Origin: Shinella fusca
GTDB taxonomy: Bacteria > Pseudomonadota > Alphaproteobacteria > Rhizobiales > Rhizobiaceae
DNA: 63,317 bases
Direction: 5' to 3'
Assembly (NCBI RefSeq): GCF_014203155.1
Contig: NZ_JACHIK010000023.1
Location: 1 to 63,317, forward strand
The notes under the pieces were generated by a model. It was not told the origin of the DNA and searched no databases. It saw nothing but the letters and a program-made list of their open reading frames with translations. Shown piece by piece: positions 8,526 to 17,905 of the stretch. Every line of letters starts with the position of its first letter. Within the stretch, counting starts at the first letter, position 1. Both the position numbers and the translations under genes were made by a program.

Positions 8526-8714
8526 CGCGGCGGTGTCTTTGTTGGCAATGCTGTTGGGGAGTGCCTATTTCGATTGGCAAATTCGATTACGGGCGAAACG
8601 AAAACCAGCCGGCACATCCCAAAAGCGCTTGAAGGAATCTGAATCGACGACCACAGGCAACGGGCTTCTGATCGGCTTTGCTACCGGTAGAGAGAAGGGA
8701 ATATCAATCGCCCG
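8526..8714. other. Intergenic stretch, nothing recognised
   Basis: Between the metR-like stop and the end of a decayed lysR copy. No gene-like frame was found. The stretch 8915-9221 on the far side of the remnant is likewise without a recognisable gene. Confidence 0.4.
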
Positions 8715-8914
8715 TCATTCGCTTTCCTGCCTTGCGGTGCGCGTTGTCTTGGACGCTCGGCGGTGTCTGTACCGCAGCGCCTCGACGAAGAGCCTGAAGG
8801 CCGCCGAAGAATGGGACGGCTGGATAGTAGAGATGATAGGCGGGCAGCGGCAGCGGCAGCGTCCATGCGCCGAGCACGCGCACCAGCCGGCCGCTCTCCA
8901 GATACCATTCGAGC
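8715..8914 (-). pseudogene. LysR C-terminal remnant with frameshift
   Basis: On the minus strand one frame reads LESGRLVRVLGAWTLPLP then AYHLYYP, the typical end of a LysR effector domain. A second frame then continues HSSAAFRLFVEALRYRHRR, the usual LysR C-terminus. A stop lies immediately upstream of the first piece and the rest of the gene is gone. It is similar in kind to, but clearly not a copy of, the intact LysR gene 300 bases away. Confidence 0.72.
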
Positions 8915-9221
8915 TAAGTTCATAGATCCAGAAGACGCGCATTGCTGAAAGAAAGCATGCGCGCATCCGAACACGCATCGCACATGCCGCGTCATTGCTA
9001 GCTTGCCGAGCGAAATCACCATCTAACGTAACGCCATCCGGTGTTTGCACCAGAGCTTCGAACCGGGCTCCCAAACCGAATGCGTTGCATGAAAGCAGTT
9101 CCTTGAGGCAAGGGTTGAAACGCCCCCCTGTATTGTATGGTGAGATAATCATTCAGGAAAGCGCACATGCCACACTGCCGCATATCCGGCGAAAGCGGAA
9201 CGAGGACTTCGTGGAGGAGCG

Positions 9222-10130
9222 CTAACCTGCGTCGGCATGAGCCGCGCCGTGCCGGAGGGCGTCCACAAGGACCTTGAAGGCCGGCGCATTCTGCCGGCGG
9301 CTCGGATAGTAGAGATAATAGCCGGTGAAAGGCGGCGACCATTCCGCAAGGACGATCCGCAGCCGGCCGGCGGCAACATGCACGGCCACGATATCTTCCG
9401 GCACATACGCGATGCCGTAGCCGGCTATGGCGGCTTGGACCATCGGCAGGGTCGAATTGAAGGTGAGTTGGCCGTCGACGCGCATACGTATGTCCCGGCC
9501 ATCCCTCTGGAACTCCCAGGCATAGAGGCCGCCCGCCGTGGTCAGGCGCAGGCAGATGCAGTTGTGATGCACCAGGTCCTGCGGCGCCTGCGGGACGCCG
9601 CGCGCCGCAAAATATGCCGGCGCGCCGACGGCGACCCATCGCCAGTCCGGGCCGATGCGCACCGCCACCATGTCCTTCTCGACCGTTTCCCCGAGCCGGA
9701 CGCCGGCATCAAACCCGTCCTCGACAATATTGCGGAAACCGTTGTCGCGGCTGAACTCGACCTTGAGATCTGGATAGCCGACAAGGACCCGCTGCAATTT
9801 CGGCCAGACGAGCCAGTCGAGCGCATGGTCGGAGAGGGTCAGGCGCACCGTCCCCGACGGTGTATCGCGATAGGCCGTCAGCGCCGCGATATCGGTCTCG
9901 ATCTCGGCTACGCGCGGGGCCAGCGACTGGCGCAGCCGCTCACCGGCTTGCGTCGTCGAAACGCTACGCGTGGTGCGGGCCAGGAGCCGCAGGCCCATGC
10001 GCGTTTCCAGTCGCTTGATCGTGTGGCTCAGGGTCGACTGGGTAATGCCGATCTTGGCGGCGGCCTTCGTGAAGCTCCGCTCCTCCGCCACGACAAGGAA
10101 CCATAGAAGGTCATTGAAGTTCTCGCGCAT
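9222..10130 (-). CDS. LysR-family transcriptional regulator
   Basis: A 302-residue LysR regulator starting MRENFNDLLWFLVVAEERSF, with helix-turn-helix FTKAAAKIGITQSTLSHTIKRLE and an effector domain ending YYLYYPSRRQNAPAFKVLVDALR. The start at 10130 gives the standard family N-terminus; the frame upstream is open but unlike the family. It is divergent from the MFS-cyclophilin-cupin-dehydrogenase operon, with 164 bases between, so it most likely controls that operon. Ligand unknown. Confidence 0.88.
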   Translation of the reverse strand: MRENFNDLLWFLVVAEERSFTKAAAKIGITQSTLSHTIKRLETRMGLRLLARTTRSVSTTQAGERLRQSLAPRVAEIETDIAALTAYRDTPSGTVRLTLSDHALDWLVWPKLQRVLVGYPDLKVEFSRDNGFRNIVEDGFDAGVRLGETVEKDMVAVRIGPDWRWVAVGAPAYFAARGVPQAPQDLVHHNCICLRLTTAGGLYAWEFQRDGRDIRMRVDGQLTFNSTLPMVQAAIAGYGIAYVPEDIVAVHVAAGRLRIVLAEWSPPFTGYYLYYPSRRQNAPAFKVLVDALRHGAAHADAG

Positions 10131-10294
10131 CGCCGCTCTTTCGATCAGGAATAACCTAGCCCGATTTATGGCGTCAGTCGATAAGTTCAAGCGAATTGAA
10201 GGTGCTAATCCTGGCAATCTCATGATGCTATCTCTCCGCCAACAGGGCTGCGCGGTTCTCGCACCGGCCCGATATCCCGTGGAAAGCACGTTCT

Positions 10295-11485
10295 ATGGAA
10301 GCAACCCATGACGATGGACTGGCGAGGCCGCAGGCGGCTTGGGGCGCAATCTTCTCGATGGCGCTGTGCGTCGCCGTCCTCATCGCTTCGGAATTCATGC
10401 CCGTCAGCCTCCTGACGCCGATCGCCGGCGACCTCGGTATCACGGAGGGCCGCGCCGGTCAGGCAATATCGGTGTCCGGCCTCTTTGCCGTCGTCACTAG
10501 CCTGTTCATCGCCGGCCTCGTACGGAACATCGACCGCAAGCGCGTTCTGCTCGCTTTCTCGCTGCTGCTTGTCGCTTCCGGCCTGATCGTGACGGCCGCG
10601 CCGACCTACGCGGTGCTGATGCTCGGCCGTGCTTTGCTTGGTGTGGCAATCGGCGGTATCTGGTCGATGTCGACGGCCATCGTCATGCGGCTGGTGCCGG
10701 AAGAGGCCGTGCCGAAGGCGTTGGCGATGATCAACGCCGGAAATGCCATTGCAGCGACCGTTTCCGCGCCGCTCGGCAGCCTTCTCGGCGACTATGCCGG
10801 CTGGCGCGGCGCATTCTTCCTCGTCGTGCCGCTTGCCTTGCTGGCACTGGCCGGGCAATGGACCGGTATGCCGTCGCTGCCGCCGCGGGGACACAAGAGG
10901 CCGGGCAGCGTCTTCCGGCTGCTCGGGCGCCGACAGGTGGCGCTCGGCATGGCGTCGGTCTTCCTGCTCTTCATGGGCCAGTTCGCCCTCTTCACCTATC
11001 TGCGGCCGTTTCTCGAAGCCGTCACCGGTGTCAGCGTTTCGACGCTCTCGGCACTTTTGCTTCTTATGGGCCTTGCGGGCGTCGCCGGCACCTGGGCTAT
11101 CGGGTACCTGCTGGCAACGCGGCTCTACAGCCTCGTCATCGCCATCCCGCTCGTCATGGCGCTGCTGGCGGCCGCGATGATCGCACTCGGCACTTCCGCC
11201 ATCGCCGTCGCAGCACTCCTCGTCGGCTGGGGCTTCCTTGGCACGGCTGCGCCGGTCGGTTGGGGTACGTGGCTGAGCCGCGCCCTGCGCGACGACGCGG
11301 AAGCCGGCGGCGGCTCGCAGGTCGCCGTCATCCAGCTCGCCATTACCCTCGGTGCGGCGCTCGGCGGCTTGTTGTTCGATGCGTTCGGCTGGTGGAGCGC
11401 CTTCGCTCTCGCTGCGTTCCTGCTGGCCGGGTCGGCACTTGCCGCTGCCGCCGCGGCCCATGACAACGAAAGGAACCCGGCATGA
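10295..11485 (+). CDS. MFS efflux transporter (AraJ/NepI-like)
   Basis: A 396-residue membrane protein with about 12 hydrophobic segments. It has the DHA1-type motif pattern: MPVSLLTPIAGDLGITEGRAGQ near residues 35-56, the loop NIDRKRV near residue 80, and ALLGVAIGGIWSMSTAIVMRL near residue 115. The family includes purine ribonucleoside and arabinose or drug efflux pumps that use proton exchange. First gene of a + strand operon divergent from a LysR gene; the stop overlaps the next start as ATGA. Substrate not predictable. Confidence 0.85.
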   Translation: MEATHDDGLARPQAAWGAIFSMALCVAVLIASEFMPVSLLTPIAGDLGITEGRAGQAISVSGLFAVVTSLFIAGLVRNIDRKRVLLAFSLLLVASGLIVTAAPTYAVLMLGRALLGVAIGGIWSMSTAIVMRLVPEEAVPKALAMINAGNAIAATVSAPLGSLLGDYAGWRGAFFLVVPLALLALAGQWTGMPSLPPRGHKRPGSVFRLLGRRQVALGMASVFLLFMGQFALFTYLRPFLEAVTGVSVSTLSALLLLMGLAGVAGTWAIGYLLATRLYSLVIAIPLVMALLAAAMIALGTSAIAVAALLVGWGFLGTAAPVGWGTWLSRALRDDAEAGGGSQVAVIQLAITLGAALGGLLFDAFGWWSAFALAAFLLAGSALAAAAAAHDNERNPA

Positions 11486-12090
11486 CGCCGCACCTCGTCA
11501 CCCGCCGGACAGCCATGCAGGCGGTGTTCGCGATGGCGGTATCCACCCCGCTCGGCATAACGACAGAGACGAAAGCGGAAGGGAAAGCGCCGATGAAGGT
11601 TCGCATCGCGGTCGACGATCAGGTGATGACGGCAACGCTGGAGGACAATCCGTCCGCCTGCGACTTCGCATCCATGCTGCCGCTCCACGATTTGACCATC
11701 GACAACTATTCGAACAATGAAAAGATCGGCGACCTGCCTCGCAAGCTTACCGAAGACGGCAGCGGTCCATTCGGCAACGAGTTGCCGGGAGACCTTTGCT
11801 ATTATGCTCCATGGGGCAATCTCGCCTTCTTCTACGCGGGATATCGCTGGTCCCGCGGACTGATCCGGCTCGGCCGCATCGATGGCAGCTTCGAGCCCCT
11901 GCTGACGCGGGGAGCTTTCCCGCTTCAAATAACCCTTGTCGGCGAACAGACAGGAGAACGACCATGGACATTCTACGGGCAGGTACACGATCCTCGGCAA
12001 AGGGGCCGGAGGTCTGGTTCACCGGGACGGTGCGCATCGATCCGCTCTTCAACCCGTTCGACGCCGAGCGGGTGCAGGGCGCGCAGGTGA
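11482..12090 (+). CDS. Cyclophilin-like fold protein, exported
   Basis: A 202-residue frame. Residues 1-30 look like a signal peptide with a twin-arginine flavour ([19 protein letters not shown]). The body from [19 protein letters not shown] through [26 protein letters not shown] to [16 protein letters not shown] matches the small cyclophilin-like fold family. Homologues normally end shortly after the segment ending [10 protein letters not shown], near residue 150. Here the frame runs on for about 50 residues of arginine-rich, atypical sequence and overlaps the cupin gene by 127 bases. A small frameshift near 11930 or a lost stop is possible. Confidence 0.65.
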   Translation: MTPHLVTRRTAMQAVFAMAVSTPLGITTETKAEGKAPMKVRIAVDDQVMTATLEDNPSACDFASMLPLHDLTIDNYSNNEKIGDLPRKLTEDGSGPFGNELPGDLCYYAPWGNLAFFYAGYRWSRGLIRLGRIDGSFEPLLTRGAFPLQITLVGEQTGERPWTFYGQVHDPRQRGRRSGSPGRCASIRSSTRSTPSGCRARR

Positions 12091-12359
12091 CCTTCGAGCC
12101 GGGCGCGCGCACCGCCTGGCATACCCATCCGCTCGGCCAGACGCTCATCGTCGTCTCCGGCCTCGGCCGCGTGCAGCGCGAGGGCGGCGCCGTCGAGGAG
12201 ATCCGCCCCGGCGACGTCGTGTGGTTCGCGCCGGGCGAAAAGCACTGGCATGGCGCCGCGCCCGATGTCGCCATGACCCATATCGCGCTCCAGGAGGTCA
12301 AGGACGGCAAGGTCGTCGACTGGTTGGAGCATGTCAGCGACGTCGACTACCGCGCCTGA
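11964..12359 (+). CDS. Cupin-domain protein
   Basis: A 131-residue single-cupin protein. The metal-binding motif 1 reads [21 protein letters not shown] (H-x-H around residue 53) and motif 2 reads [20 protein letters not shown]. It resembles the cupin family annotated as hydroxynitrile lyase-like or carboxymuconolactone-associated. The ATG at 11964 follows AGGAGA by 5 bases, which supports this start inside the tail of the previous frame. It lies 22 bases before the dehydrogenase gene. Confidence 0.85.
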   Translation: MDILRAGTRSSAKGPEVWFTGTVRIDPLFNPFDAERVQGAQVTFEPGARTAWHTHPLGQTLIVVSGLGRVQREGGAVEEIRPGDVVWFAPGEKHWHGAAPDVAMTHIALQEVKDGKVVDWLEHVSDVDYRA

Positions 12360-12381
12360 AACAATCCACAAGGACTATCCC

Positions 12382-13401
12382 ATGCTTGGAACAGTGCTCT
12401 ACAGCCCCGGCGACATCCGCTGCGAGGAGGTCGCCGAACCGGAAATCCTCCATCCGACCGACGCTATCGTGAAACTGGCGGCCACCTGCATCTGCGGCTC
12501 CGATCTCTGGCCCTATCGCGGGCTCCAGCCGCTGAACGGCCCCACGCATATGGGCCATGAATATTGCGGCATGGTGGTCGAGGTCGGCAGCGCGGTCACG
12601 ACCGTCAAGCCCGGCCAGTTCGTCGTCGGCTCCTTCTGCTGCTCGGACAATACCTGCCCGCATTGCCGCTTCGGCTTTCCCTCCTCCTGCGAGAACCGCG
12701 AGTTCATGAGCCGGGCGCAGGCGCCGCTGCTGCGCGTGCCGCTTGCCGACGGGACGCTGGTCGCCACGCCCCATATGCCCGACGACGACCTGATCCCGAG
12801 CCTGCTCGCAGTTTCAGACGTGCTCGGCACGGGCTGGTATGCCGCCGATGCCGCCCGCGTCCGGCCCGGCGGCACAGCCGTCATCGTCGGCGACGGCGCG
12901 GTCGGCCTCATGGGCGTGCTTGCCGCAAAGCAGATGGGGGCGGAGAGGATCGTCGCCATGAGCCGCCACAAGAGCCGGCAGGACCTCGCCCTCGAATTCG
13001 GCGCCACGCACATCGTCTCCGAACGGGGCGACGACGGTGTCGCCCGCGTCAAGGACCTGACGGGCGGCATCGGCGCGGATTCCGTCCTCGAATGCGTCGG
13101 CACGCAGGAATCGATGGCACAGGCGATCGCCTCCGCCCGCCCCGGCGGCTCGATCGGCTTCGTCGGCGTGCCGCACGGCGTGGAACTCGATGGCCAGCAG
13201 TTGTTCTTCGCCCAGAAGTCCTTGCTCGGCGGCCCCGCTCCCGTTCGCCGCTTCCTGCCGGACCTGATCGACCTGGTGATGAGCCGCAGGATCGACCCCG
13301 GCAAGGTCTTCGATCTCGAAGTTCCCTTGCCGGATGTCGCCGAAGGCTACCGCGCCATGGACGAACGGCGCGCGATCAAGACGCTGCTGCGCCTTTCATG
13401 A
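12382..13401 (+). CDS. Zinc-dependent alcohol dehydrogenase family protein
   Basis: A 339-residue medium-chain dehydrogenase. The catalytic zinc region reads CICGSDLWPYRG near residue 37 and GHEYCG near residue 61; the structural zinc cysteines lie in CCSDNTCPHCRFGFPSSC. The Rossmann region is VIVGDGAVGLMGVLAAKQMG. Function: NAD(P)-dependent oxidation or reduction of an unknown alcohol or carbonyl. The start at 12382 has AAGGA upstream. Last in the MFS-cyclophilin-cupin operon. Confidence 0.87.
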   Translation: MLGTVLYSPGDIRCEEVAEPEILHPTDAIVKLAATCICGSDLWPYRGLQPLNGPTHMGHEYCGMVVEVGSAVTTVKPGQFVVGSFCCSDNTCPHCRFGFPSSCENREFMSRAQAPLLRVPLADGTLVATPHMPDDDLIPSLLAVSDVLGTGWYAADAARVRPGGTAVIVGDGAVGLMGVLAAKQMGAERIVAMSRHKSRQDLALEFGATHIVSERGDDGVARVKDLTGGIGADSVLECVGTQESMAQAIASARPGGSIGFVGVPHGVELDGQQLFFAQKSLLGGPAPVRRFLPDLIDLVMSRRIDPGKVFDLEVPLPDVAEGYRAMDERRAIKTLLRLS

Positions 13402-13489
13402 GGCAGACTGGTTTCCGGTAGATCGCGCCGTCAGGTTGACAATCATCAACCCACTGAACATGCTAGTAATCTTTAGCCGGGAGGTACTT
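13402..13489 (+). promoter_or_regulatory. Candidate promoter region of the first TAXI transporter
   Basis: An exact TTGACA (13437-13442) could serve as a -35 box. The -10 match downstream is weak (TGCTAGTAAT near 13461-13470). No sigma-54 promoter is seen here, in contrast to the second transporter. Confidence 0.3.
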
Positions 13490-14479
13490 ATGAGCATTTC
13501 GATTACTCGTCGCGCCTTTACCATCGGTGCAACCGTCGCAGGATTTGCGGCAGCCGGTTTTTCATCCGCGCGTGCGCAACAGGCATTCTTTCGCATCGGA
13601 ACGGGCGGCACGTCGGGGACCTATTACCCCGTCGGCGGTTTGATCGCCAATGCGATCTCGGCAACGGGACCGGCGGGCGTCGAGGGGCTCGTGTCCACCG
13701 CGGTATCCTCGAACGGCTCGGTGGCCAATATCAGCGCCATCCAGTCGGGCGCGTCCGAGTCCGGCTTCACGCAGTCCGATGTCGCCTACTGGGCTCACTC
13801 GGGAACGGGCCTCTATGAAGGTAAGGGCAAGGTCGACGAACTGCGGCTGATCGCGACGCTCTATCCCGAAACCATCCATCTCGTTGCCCGTGCCGATGCC
13901 GGCATCACGTCGGTGGCGGACTTGAAGGGCAAGCGCGTCTCCCTCGACGAACCCGGCTCCGGCACCATCGTCGATGCTCGGCTCGTGCTCGGGGCTTATG
14001 GGCTGACGGAAAAAGACGTCGAGCCGGAATATCTCAAGCCCGGCCCGGCCGGCGAGCGTCTGCGGGACGGCGCGCTGGATGCCTATTTCTTCGTCGGCGG
14101 CTATCCGACCGGTGCCATCGTCGAGCTTGCCAGCACCAACAACATCACGCTGGTGCCGATCTCCGGTCCGGAAGCCGACAAGCTTCTGTCAGAACAGAAG
14201 TTTTTCTCCACCGACACCGTTCCGGACGGCACCTACAAGAATGTCGGCGAGACCAAGACCATATCCGTCGCCGCCCAGTGGGTGACCAGCGCCAAGCAGG
14301 CCGACGACCTCGTCTACAACATCGTCAAGTCGCTTTACAGCGACGAGACCCAGAAGGCGCTTCAGGCCGGCCATGCCAAGGGCAAGCTCATCACGCTCGA
14401 GAATGCGGTCACCAGCGCCGGCATCCCGTTCCATCCCGGCGCGGAGAAGTTCTACAAGGAAGTCGGCGTCCTAAAATAG
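13490..14479 (+). CDS. TAXI-family TRAP transporter solute-binding protein (1)
   Basis: A 329-residue periplasmic binding protein. It has a signal peptide with a twin-arginine-like start (TRRAFTIGATVAGFAAAG, cut near SARAQ) and the TAXI hallmark FRIGTGGTSGTYYPVGG just after it. The C-terminus HPGAEKFYKEVGV is also typical. TAXI proteins feed TRAP transporters; known ligands include glutamate or glutamine and other carboxylates. GGGAGG lies 6 bases before the ATG. The fused permease follows after a short hairpin-containing gap. Confidence 0.9.
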   Translation: MSISITRRAFTIGATVAGFAAAGFSSARAQQAFFRIGTGGTSGTYYPVGGLIANAISATGPAGVEGLVSTAVSSNGSVANISAIQSGASESGFTQSDVAYWAHSGTGLYEGKGKVDELRLIATLYPETIHLVARADAGITSVADLKGKRVSLDEPGSGTIVDARLVLGAYGLTEKDVEPEYLKPGPAGERLRDGALDAYFFVGGYPTGAIVELASTNNITLVPISGPEADKLLSEQKFFSTDTVPDGTYKNVGETKTISVAAQWVTSAKQADDLVYNIVKSLYSDETQKALQAGHAKGKLITLENAVTSAGIPFHPGAEKFYKEVGVLK

Positions 14480-14506
14480 CACTCTCCAAAAGACTGGCAA
14501 CGGCGG

Positions 14507-14528
14507 GGCGGAAGGCGAGCTTTCCGCC
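14507..14528 (+). terminator. Intercistronic hairpin after TAXI binding-protein gene 1
   Basis: A 7-bp stem (GGCGGAA / TTCCGCC) with an 8-base loop between the binding protein and permease genes. It is followed by TCTTCTGTCT rather than a clean T-run, so it is more likely an mRNA-stabilising or attenuating structure than a full terminator. Confidence 0.45.
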
Positions 14529-14561
14529 TCTTCTGTCTGAAAAGTCAAAAAGGGAACCGGC

Positions 14562-16625
14562 ATGAGCGATGGCGGCAGCGACAAGATCAAGCTTTCCGGC
14601 ATGGAATTCGACGAGGAGAAGGCGCGGGAGCTGGAGGAGAAATTCGACTCCGAAATCCGCTTCCGGCCCCTGACGCCGGCTGCCGGCTGGCTCGTCGGCT
14701 TCCTGCTGGTCGCCCTGTCGCTGTTCCACTACGACACCGCCGGCTTCGGCCTCCTGCAGGAGATGCTTCACCGGGGCATCCATCTGTCGATGGTGCTGGC
14801 GCTGGTTTTCCTGGTCTTTCCCATGGTGAAGACGGGCTATGACACCCCCGCGCAATCCAGCTTGCTGCACCCGCTCGGCATATCCGTCTTCGACTGGCTT
14901 CTGGCGATCGCCGCCGTGGTTGCCGTCATGCATGTGCCGATGATCCCGCTCGACGATCTCGCCTTCCGCGTCGGCAACCCGACGCGGCTGGACGTGGTTC
15001 TCGGCCTCATCCTCATCGTGCTGTTGCTCGAGGCGACGCGCCGCTCCGTCGGCATTCCCCTTCCCATCATCGCCGTGGTCTTCATGGCCTATGCGCTGCT
15101 CGGGCCCTATATGCCGAGCATCCTCATTCATCCCGGCGCATCCGTTTCCCAACTCGTCGATCACCTCTACCTGACGACACAGGGCATCTACGGCATCGCC
15201 CTCGGTGTCGTCGCCACCTACGTCTTCCACTTCGTCCTCTTCGGCGTCTTCGCCACCCGCATCGGCCTTGGCCAGCTCTTCCTCGACTGCGCGGCGTGGG
15301 TCGCCGGCCGCTATGCGGGCGGCCCCGCCAAGGTGTCGATCTTCGGCTCGGCGCTGTTCGGCATGATCTCCGGCTCGTCGGTCGCCAACACCGTCACCGT
15401 AGGCTCGCTGACCATCCCGGCGATGATCCGCCTCGGCTATAAGAAGCATTTCGCTGCGGCAGTGGAGGCCGCCTCCTCGACGGGCGGACAGGTGACGCCG
15501 CCGATCATGGGCGCGGCCGCCTTCCTGATGATCGAGTTCCTGGAGCTGCCCTATACGACCATCATCCTGGCGGCCATCGTGCCGGCCTTCATGCATTTCT
15601 TCGGCGTCTTCATGCAGGTGCATTTCGAAGCCAAGCGTACCGGCCTCAGGGGCCTCAGGCCGGACGAGATGCCCGACGTGGTCGAGGCGCTGAAGCGGGA
15701 CTGGCCGACTGTCATCCCGCTCGTCGTCCTCATCGGCGTCCTGCTCTCGGGCTTCACCCCCTATCTCGCCGCCTTCTGGGGCATCACCATGTGCATCGTC
15801 GTCGGCCTTCTCAATCCGCGGCGGCGCATGTCGGTGGCCGAGATCGTGGTCTGCCTGCGCGACGGGGCCAAATATGCGCTCGCCGTCGGCGCGGCAGCCG
15901 CCACCGTCGGTATCGTCGTGGGCATCGTCACCCTGACGGGCGTCGGCTTCAAGCTGTCCTATATTGTTACCTCGACGGCGGGGCATCTTTCGCTGCTATT
16001 CAGCACCTTCATTCCCGAGATGATCTTCTCGACGCAAGGCCTAACACTGCTGTTCACCCTGCTGATGACCGGCGTGGTGTGCATCCTCATGGGCTGCGGC
16101 ATTCCGACGACAGCCAACTACATCATCATGGTAACCATCGCGGCGCCGGCGCTCGTCATGCTCGGGGTCGAGCCGATCGTCGCCCACTTCTTCGTCTTTT
16201 ATTATGGGCTGCTGGCGGATATCACCCCGCCGGTGGCGCTCGCGGCCTATGCGGCGGCGGGCATGGCGGGCTCGGACCCGTTCAAGACCGGGAACACGGC
16301 CTTCCGGCTTGGCCTCGGCAAGGCGCTGGTTCCCTTCGTGTTTGTCTTCTCCCCGTCCCTGCTTCTGGTGACGAAGGACTTCAACTGGCCGGACTTCTTC
16401 CTGGCCTTCCTCGGCTGCATCCTCGGCATCACCTGCCTCGGCGCTGCGCTGTCGCGTTACCTGCTGGTTCGCACGCGCCCTTGGGAGAACGCGATGCTGG
16501 TGCTGGCGGCACTGCTCCTCGTTGCGCCGGAATTCTATTCGTCGCTGCTCGGCGTCGCCCTTTTCATACCGGTCCTGCTGCGCCATTGGCAGGCGCGCCA
16601 TTCCGGCGAAGCGCAACGCGCCTGA
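14562..16625 (+). CDS. TRAP transporter fused permease, 4TM/12TM (1)
   Basis: A 687-residue inner-membrane protein that combines the small DctQ-like and large DctM-like subunits, as is usual for TAXI-TRAP systems. After a charged cytoplasmic N-terminus of about 45 residues come many hydrophobic segments. The conserved DctM pieces include GSALFGMISGSSVANTVTVG, MIRLGYKKHFAAAVEAASSTGGQ and ADITPPVALAAYAAAGMAG. It uses the sodium gradient to import the ligand delivered by the neighbouring binding protein. Confidence 0.9.
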   Translation: MSDGGSDKIKLSGMEFDEEKARELEEKFDSEIRFRPLTPAAGWLVGFLLVALSLFHYDTAGFGLLQEMLHRGIHLSMVLALVFLVFPMVKTGYDTPAQSSLLHPLGISVFDWLLAIAAVVAVMHVPMIPLDDLAFRVGNPTRLDVVLGLILIVLLLEATRRSVGIPLPIIAVVFMAYALLGPYMPSILIHPGASVSQLVDHLYLTTQGIYGIALGVVATYVFHFVLFGVFATRIGLGQLFLDCAAWVAGRYAGGPAKVSIFGSALFGMISGSSVANTVTVGSLTIPAMIRLGYKKHFAAAVEAASSTGGQVTPPIMGAAAFLMIEFLELPYTTIILAAIVPAFMHFFGVFMQVHFEAKRTGLRGLRPDEMPDVVEALKRDWPTVIPLVVLIGVLLSGFTPYLAAFWGITMCIVVGLLNPRRRMSVAEIVVCLRDGAKYALAVGAAAATVGIVVGIVTLTGVGFKLSYIVTSTAGHLSLLFSTFIPEMIFSTQGLTLLFTLLMTGVVCILMGCGIPTTANYIIMVTIAAPALVMLGVEPIVAHFFVFYYGLLADITPPVALAAYAAAGMAGSDPFKTGNTAFRLGLGKALVPFVFVFSPSLLLVTKDFNWPDFFLAFLGCILGITCLGAALSRYLLVRTRPWENAMLVLAALLLVAPEFYSSLLGVALFIPVLLRHWQARHSGEAQRA

Positions 16626-16794
16626 GCCTCAGCGTCGTCGGCAAGGTCAACGGCGGCTGGCGAACGAACGAGTAAGAGGATTGGCACGCGCAAACCAGGC
16701 ATATTCCTGCCAAGAAGCTCGAGATTTCGGCAACATTCCGCCTAAATACCCCGCCGGTTGCCAGCCCCTGCACGAAAATACAATGACTTACGTT

Positions 16795-16810
16795 TGGCCC
16801 GGCTCTTGCA
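16795..16810 (+). promoter_or_regulatory. Sigma-54 promoter (-24/-12) before TAXI system 2
   Basis: TGGCCCGGCTCTTGCA matches the sigma-54 consensus TGGCACG-N4-TTGCA at all defined positions except one (C for A at the fifth base), with the correct GG-to-GC spacing. It sits 62 bases upstream of the second TAXI binding-protein ATG. The DctD-like sigma-54 activator encoded at 22.3 kb is the natural candidate regulator. Upstream, AAGAAGCTCGAGATTTCGGC and TTCCGCC segments could hold activator sites, but I cannot define them. Confidence 0.72.
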
Positions 16811-16871
16811 GAGTATCTGAACGGCGCGGAGGGAGAGAGCCGCGCCGGTTCACACCACGGGAGGATTTTCC

Positions 16872-17828
16872 ATGAAGCAAATCATGCAACGTATCGCCAT
16901 TACCGCGATCGCCAGCCTGTCCATCGCCCTGCCGGGCACTTCCGCGAGAGCGGACGAATTCATCAACATCCTGACGGGGGGCACGTCCGGCGTCTATTAT
17001 CCGCTCGGTGTCGCGCTGTCGAAGATCTACGGCGACAAGATCGAGGGCGTGCGCACCCAGGTTCAGGCGACCAAGGCGTCTGTCGAGAACCTCAACCTTC
17101 TGCAGCAGGGCCGCGGCGAGATCGCCTTCGCATTGGGCGATTCCGTCAAGCTCGCCTGGGAAGGCAATGCGGAAGCCGGCTTCAAGGCCCCGCTCGACAA
17201 GCTGCGCGGCATCGCGGCCATCTACCCGAACTACATCCAGATCATGGCATCCAAGGAATCCGGCATCGCCACACTTGCCGACTTCAAGGGCAAGAGCCTT
17301 TCGGTCGGTGCGCCGAAGTCGGGAACGGAACTCAATGCCCGCGCCATCCTGGCGGCGGCCGGCATGAGCTATGACGACCTTGGCAAGACGGAATATCTGC
17401 CCTTCGCCGAATCCGTCGAGCTGATGAAGAACCGTCAACTCGACGCCACGCTGCAATCGGCCGGCCTCGGCGTTTCCTCATTCAAGGACCTCGCGACCTC
17501 GCTCGACGTGCAGATGGTGGCCGTGCCGGAAGACATCGCCACCAAGCTTGGCGCGCCCTACATTGCCGCGACCGTTCCGGCCGGCACCTACGAGGGCCAG
17601 GACAAGGACGTTCCAACCGTCGCTGTCGTCAACTTCCTCGTGACCCATTCCGACGTTTCCGACGAGACCGCCTACCAGATGACCAAGCAGCTCTTCGAGA
17701 ACCTGCCGTCCATGGTCGCGGCCCACAAGGCAGCCGAACAGATCGATCTCAAGCAGGCCCTGAAGGGCATGCCGATCCCGCTGCATCCGGGCGCTGAGCG
17801 CTTCTACAAGGAAAAGGGGCTGCTCTGA
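16872..17828 (+). CDS. TAXI-family TRAP transporter solute-binding protein (2)
   Basis: A 318-residue periplasmic binding protein. The signal peptide ends near SARADEF, followed by INILTGGTSGVYYPLGVALSK, the TAXI motif, and a C-terminus HPGAERFYKEKGLL. It differs markedly from the first TAXI protein of the cluster, so the two systems probably bind different ligands. It has a sigma-54-type promoter, so it should be induced through the two-component system downstream. Confidence 0.9.
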   Translation: MKQIMQRIAITAIASLSIALPGTSARADEFINILTGGTSGVYYPLGVALSKIYGDKIEGVRTQVQATKASVENLNLLQQGRGEIAFALGDSVKLAWEGNAEAGFKAPLDKLRGIAAIYPNYIQIMASKESGIATLADFKGKSLSVGAPKSGTELNARAILAAAGMSYDDLGKTEYLPFAESVELMKNRQLDATLQSAGLGVSSFKDLATSLDVQMVAVPEDIATKLGAPYIAATVPAGTYEGQDKDVPTVAVVNFLVTHSDVSDETAYQMTKQLFENLPSMVAAHKAAEQIDLKQALKGMPIPLHPGAERFYKEKGLL

Positions 17829-17842
17829 CGGTCAGGGGCTGT

Positions 17843-17871
17843 CCATGCGGCGATGGAGGATCGCCGCATGG
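17843..17871 (+). other. Perfect 12-bp intercistronic hairpin after TAXI binding-protein gene 2
   Basis: CCATGCGGCGAT and its exact reverse complement flank a GGAGG loop. It lies between the binding-protein stop and the permease start with no T-run, so it probably protects the upstream mRNA segment and lowers permease expression relative to the binding protein. Confidence 0.65.
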
Positions 17872-17905
17872 AGACCGATATCCAACAGTCTCCCGGGAGG
17901 AACCA

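Noticed and set aside
13437-13470. Sigma-54 promoter before the first TAXI gene
   Set aside because: No GG-N10-GC element was found; only a -35-like TTGACA is present.
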